Part shown: in pieces, positions 13,901 through 19,900 of the stretch
Layout: each line of letters starts with the position of its first letter
Numbering within the stretch: the stretch's first letter is position 1
Program-made: the position numbers and the translations under genes
Notes under the pieces: generated by a model
Told to the model about the DNA's origin: nothing
The model's input: only the letters and a program-made list of their open reading frames with translations
Database searches by the model: none
Assembly (NCBI RefSeq): GCF_000003605.2
Contig: NW_003152254.1
Location: 106,530 to 131,088 of the forward strand
Direction: 5' to 3'
Origin: Saccoglossus kowalevskii
Taxonomy: Eukaryota; Hemichordata; Enteropneusta; Harrimaniidae
Length of the DNA stretch: 24,559 bases

Positions 13901-16900
13901 ACAATCGCAGGTATTGATTTTAATTCTAGATTCTGGAGAACGAATTTGAAATTATATTCATTGATTTCAGGAATGTATTGCGTGAATGAGAACAACAACA
14001 TTGTAGTACACTTGTCAATAACGAAAAGATTAGCACACATAAGTTTAGTGGCACAGTGGATGAACTTCCAATGTTATTGCACATCAATCTCGAGTCGATA
14101 TCAGACATTTTAAAACAGAGAATGAAATATAACAGCCTTATGGTATACTAAGTCCTTTGCCTGAAGTAATATACTGTGGTAGAAAATACACTCACTCACC
14201 ACTTGATGTTTCCTCTTTTTCAGCGGTGTCCATATCTACACCGAGAAAATAGTCAGGTAATACAGTAAGTTAATTTATCATACATAGATGCATATGTACA
14301 GATACATACACACACTCACATAAATCGTATAGCACATCACCACACAATAAGTTGCCAGTTTGAAAAAATCTGGTCAGATCAATTTTGACAATATCAATTA
14401 TAAATTCTAGCATAAATAAACGACTACAGCAATTGCAAGACAATTTTTGCTCACCACCAAGTGTTTCCTCTTTTGCCTTAATGTCTTTACCTACATAAAA
14501 AAAATACTTCTTGTTGAGTGCTGTATAAACAAAGCACTCTCAAGACTAGTTTTACTACTTTAAAAAAAAATGCCAAAAAGTTTACTCACCGCTTATTTTT
14601 CCTTGTATTTCATCAGTGCCTTTACCTAAATGTAGAAATTAGAATCCAAGATTTATCTAATGTAACCAACACAAATTATACTAGATATACGCAATCGCCG
14701 CATGACGTCCAGAATATTTACCTGAAATGGTTAGAAAATTGCAAGAAATCGTTTACTCAATGTGTAACATTTCCTTTTTTTCGGTCGTCAGGTACGAATT
14801 GTATTGGTTAAATCGGAGGGTTTGTCATCTGCGCATGCGACGATAACGCATGCTAAAATAGCGAAGGCTCATGAGTAGACGCTTGTTTGTAAATAACGAC
14901 ACGCTATTGCCGTTTGCCGCGCGTGACTCCCCGCTTTAATTTACATATATGCTGACATTTTTGTTTGTTATCCACATTAACCGTATTGCACATCACCACA
15001 CAATAAGTTGCCAGTTTGAAAAGGTTTGAACAGACCAATTTTGACAATATCAATTATTAATTTCAAAACATAAAATTTACCTTTACTGGTGTCATAGCTA
15101 CTTTGATCTGATAATTCACCATACTCCTTATATTCTCCATCTTCGTTATCATCTATATTAAATACACACAAGTTCACATTAAATTGTATCTAATCACAAT
15201 GCCTATCACAATATTTTTTAACTTAAAGTTATTTTATCAATACACATTTGTACAAACATTTTGACAACCCTGTTTTCAAGAGAAGAAAAATAACTATAGT
15301 CTAGTCAACTCCAGTTATTGCATATTTGATATATTTGAGCCACATGTGTAAATACAGTATATACAAAACACAGTGTCTACAAGCACACTGATGCACAGTT
15401 AACACACTGCCAAGTTTGGTATAACGCATGAAAGGAAAACCGATAAATTATTGGAAAACAATCGCAGGTATTGATTTTAATGCTAGATTCTGGAGAACGA
15501 ATTTGAAATTATATTCATTGATTTCAATAATGTATTGCGTGAATGAGAACAACAACATTGTAGTACACTTGTCAATAACGAAAAGATTAGCAGACATAAG
15601 TTTAGTGGTACAGTGGATAAACTTCCAATGTTATTGCAAATCAATCTCGAGTCGATAACAGACATTTTAAAATAGAGCATGACTTGTTTTCATCAAGTGT
15701 TTCCTCTTTTGCCTTAATGCCTTAATGACTAGTTTTACTACTTTAAAAAAATGGTTTACTCACCGCTTATTTTCCCTTGTGTTTCATCAGTGCCTTTACC
15801 TAAATGTAGAAAATAGAATCTAAGATTTATCTAATGTAACTGAACACAAATTATACTAGATATATGCAATAGTGGCATGACGTCCAGCATATATACCTGA
15901 AATGGTTAGATTATTGCATGAAATCGTTTACTCACCGTGTAAAATTTCCTTTTTTTCGGCTGTGTCTTTACCTAATCATGAAGACAGAGAGTAGTCAGGT
16001 ACGAATTTTATGGTTAAAGCGGAGGGGTCGTCACCTACGCATGCGCGGAAATTGAATCAACGATTCGATTAATCGACGACAACAACGCATGCTAGAACGC
16101 AAAGACTCATAGGTAGACGCTTGTTTATAAACAATGATACGCTATGGCCGTTTGCCGCATGCGCAGGGGCTGACTCCCCCGCTTTAATTCACATATATGC
16201 TGATCCTTTTGTTTGTTATCAACAGCCTATCTCTGCACGTTTAATTTCAATATTTACATCATTTGGTCAAATTTATACTGATAATATGAGGTTATTACGA
16301 AGATACCTCAAAGTATGCACGAAGACAATACAGCTGGAGTATCGACGTGCGACGTACTGTCTGAGTGTATACTTTGAGGTATTCTCGTAATAACCTTATT
16401 ATTATACATCTTTTCCTTCCAAGGATACATAATGGGAATGCCGAAATCCAAAATGATTAGAACAGAATCATCGAACTTCTTTCTGTGGGTCCATGTTTGT
16501 TTTTTATTATAAGAGAACGCTTAAGCGCGTAATGATTCCATATTTCGAATTTCCTAATATGGCAAGATGAAAATACCCTAAAAATACCACTGTAATGGCG
16601 TTACGGTGACAGATGTATAATAATAGTAATTATGGAATAATGATAAATCCCAAATAATGATAAATCCCAATCTCACTGACAGTGTTTTCTTGTGTTCAGC
16701 AGTGGATTTACATAAACAGAAGGAATACACATTATAATATATAAATTGTAATATATAAACAGTATGAAAGTCAAATGTGCATATTGTTAGTTGTAGTATA
16801 GATAGGGCTGATTTAAGAAAATTTAAGAAAATTCATTTTTATTATGACCGATTCCGTGTATCAATTATAGGCCAAGTTCAACTTCATACTCACCGACTAC

Positions 16901-19900
16901 TGGAAAATTGGAAATTGTTGCTATTAATTTCAGCACTTGTATCTGTGTTTTCGGATCAAAATCGTCATATTCGTGTAGAAGGCGGTTGATGGTATTTCTT
17001 ATTAGATACACGTTCGTAGTCAACCGATTAATCAATTCGTTCTTCATTTCAATCTTTTCTTGAAGTTCTTCTATTTTCCTGTCTGCTTCAGTTGGCATTT
17101 CACGAGGTTTGGACTACGACGCAAGAAGAGTAGCTTATGAGAACATTTACAGTTTATAATGTACACCACATTCATTATAAAACGAGCCATGCATGGCACA
17201 GTCCCCGTTAGTTATCAAATTTAAGATGTATAGTTTTGTTTATAGTAATATAGCTGATGATTTTTTTAAATAATAAATGGCATTCAGTCATTTCGTATCT
17301 GATCGTCGACCATTTTGATTCGGATCGTCAAAACAATACAACTGCATATCTATGACATGATGTATAATGAATATATAAAATTCGAACATAATCAGTCAAA
17401 GCACGTTAGAGATATGGCTATAGAATCGGATTCATTCATTCAAAAAACAATCAATTAATTATGTATCAACACAACAATAAGGAGGATGTATTAAATTTAT
17501 AATTCTCCTCTTTAATAGTTAGTTACAGAACATATAAGCATCTTTATATTTAGGAGTTGCTATATTTGAATCAATTACTATGAATATTTGCTCGAGGATT
17601 TTTTTTCAATATTTTTCACGGAATTATTGAATTTGTGATTTTCCGACACCAATATTCAACGTCACAGAAAACAAATACCGATACTTGCGTTTAATTGTAT
17701 ATATGTATCCGTTGAACGTCTGTCCTGCACCTCCAAGTCTAAACATTCATACATTTGTCCTTTCCGGATGCGCGTTCTGGTATCAGCATGACAAACCCGT
17801 TCAGCCTCCAAACCTACCAAAGTAATCAGAGGACAGCGACATTGTTAATACATACATATTTTGTTCAAATATATATGTCAACAAATTGGTGATAAGGTAG
17901 CGGGTATAATGTATGATACAGCAAAGCATACATTTTACATAAACCTATATTTATTTTGAAGAGAATGAATCTGCTTATTTTGAACATGTTTTAAAAGTTA
18001 TTTGATGGATTATGCATAATTTGGGGATAATAATGAATCTGTATCTAAAAGTACAACCAATTTATTACAATTTTATAAATGTTACATATGTACTGGGGCA
18101 TTTATAGTTATAATCTTGCTCAATAAATTTGGTATTGATTGCAAACATATGCAGATGATTTATCTTGGCAGTTTAATCACAACTTGAATTACCACGGTGC
18201 ATTTCAACTTTGTTTATCTTGTTTAATATTATGGTTGTGAATTTTTGAATAATAAAAATTCCAGAGTCATTCTCTTCACAAACAAACAAGATTACCAAGA
18301 GCCATGGAATTACTGTGCAAAATAGTCACGGTTATGCAACTGAGCTGACTCCATAGTACAGCATACTAGTAACAATGTCAAAACCGATGTGATTGCCATT
18401 GTTAAAGCTGCAACATGTGTTTGTTTTCTTCAGAAATTGAGCAACCAATAAAACTATCGTTTCTATAGTGATTAGCAAATTAAAAACAAATCATCGACCT
18501 TTGAAGCATCGAAAACCAAAGCAAATCAAACTATTTAAATATTTTTTGACAATGACATTTACCCTCTGCATGCAGAGTTTGGTCGGGATGGAGGTGTTAT
18601 TCGTTATTTGATATCGATACTAACATACACATGAACATATATCTCAAGAAATATTCAAAATTTGCATTGTATCAATATTGATTTTGAAAAAAACAAATCG
18701 TAAATTTTGTTCTCTGTGATTCATCATTACTTTGTGGCAAACATATCAATTAAAATTGTGCGTCTGCAAAAATTTGCATATGAATGAATTAAAATGCCAG
18801 ATTAACCAATCATTGGAAAAAAATACTAGTGAAAATAACTTCTATATCTTACAATTGCCAGAACGAGGGCATGGCGTTCTGTCATATCATCAATTGATAA
18901 CAATTTAACTTTGGGAATATACAGGCAGAAATATTATATGTAGACAAAGCACTCTTTACCTTCAAAAAATGTCTTTGCCCACTTAAGATGCCTGAGATCC
19001 ATAGTCACTGATATACGTATATTTTGATCAACATCCTCTTTCGCCAGTATTGCTTTCATCTCATCTGTTATCAATAGTTGTGTCATCTTCTCTTCCAATT
19101 CGCCGAATACTAGTGCATGTGTCAGTGATATTACGCCACCCACTGAGAAACATCTGACAATCAGAATTATGCTGCCCTCTTCAATTTTTTCTATCTGTTG
19201 CTGAAGCTCGAATATTACTTGCCGAATCTGTGATAGCTTTTTGTGGTTACCACCTTTCATGATGATTTTCATTTGATTCTCGAAAGCTTTTACAAGTAGG
19301 TCGTGGTATTTCGCCAACATATTTTTTTTAATATTCATGTCAAGCCTAAAATCTAATAAAATACATAGGCATGCATGTTACCATAATTAAATATTGCCAG
19401 TTAACTGTAATGTAGTGAGTTAGTGAGTTAGTGAGTTAGTGAGTGAGTGAGTGAGTGAGAGACAGCTAGCTATGCACCTAGTAACCTAGTAATAATTGTT
19501 GATGTTTTGGATATCTTATGTGTTCAACTCATAAAACACTCAGGTTTTGTATACATAAACAATTGCCCCTTGTGCTCAATAGTTGCAGTCTAATTTAAAG
19601 TTTGTTTCTAAGTTTGTGGCCGATGGTGTCCAACCTATTATAATCCAACTTTCCGAATAACAAATATTTCACAAAACAAGTCCGATAATCACTTACAGCA
19701 ACTTCTACCTTTCTGAGATTTAGTGTTCGATGATATCGTCGATATTCGTCTCTGCTTTTCTGCAAAAAAAAAACAAAAAAAACGAAAGGCGTCATTGTAA
19801 ATTATTTGGAAATGACATTCAACCCGGTATATTTATGAACGAGCGCACCTTCATCTATAATACAGAAAGTGTACACAAAGTGATTGTGTCTGTGATATGT

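Larger units (their letters stand above)
13012..14960. repeat. Duplicated block A (holds the microexons at 14590, 14455, 14200 and the acidic exon 13025)
   Basis: Matches block B at 15060-16215 in several collinear stretches: 13012-13165 with 15060-15225, 13655-14125 with 15225-15680, and 14546-14960 with 15726-16215. Introns and exons are alike to a similar degree. The block carries the solo LTR and a fossil microexon. Segment 14320-14400 is also repeated at the junction (14980-15060). Confidence 0.8.
15060..16215. repeat. Duplicated block B (holds the microexons at 15936, 15764 and the acidic exon 15081)
   Basis: Collinear with block A but lacking the part that matches about 14125-14450, where block A has the exon at 14200. 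It ends in a matched, GC-richer stretch (16010-16215, with 14810-14960 in block A) that contains CGCATGCG motifs. Confidence 0.8.

Noticed and set aside
14660-14725. A possible further microexon after CCATTTCAG, also present at 15835-15900
   Set aside because: It is open for only about 13 codons before a TAG in both copies, and no donor follows in time. It may be an older dead exon, but this is too weak to list.
13871-15658. Paired plus-strand frames at 13871-14113 and 15428-15658 that look alike (NYWKTIAGIDFN)
   Set aside because: The similarity comes from the recent duplication of intron sequence. Most differences change the amino acid, giving no sign of coding constraint, and they lie inside introns of the opposite strand.
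19697-19759. Reading KSRDEYRRYHRTLNLRK as the true peptide of this exon
   Set aside because: It needs phase 0 entry and exit, which conflicts with both the preceding and the following exon. The phase 1 reading fits both.
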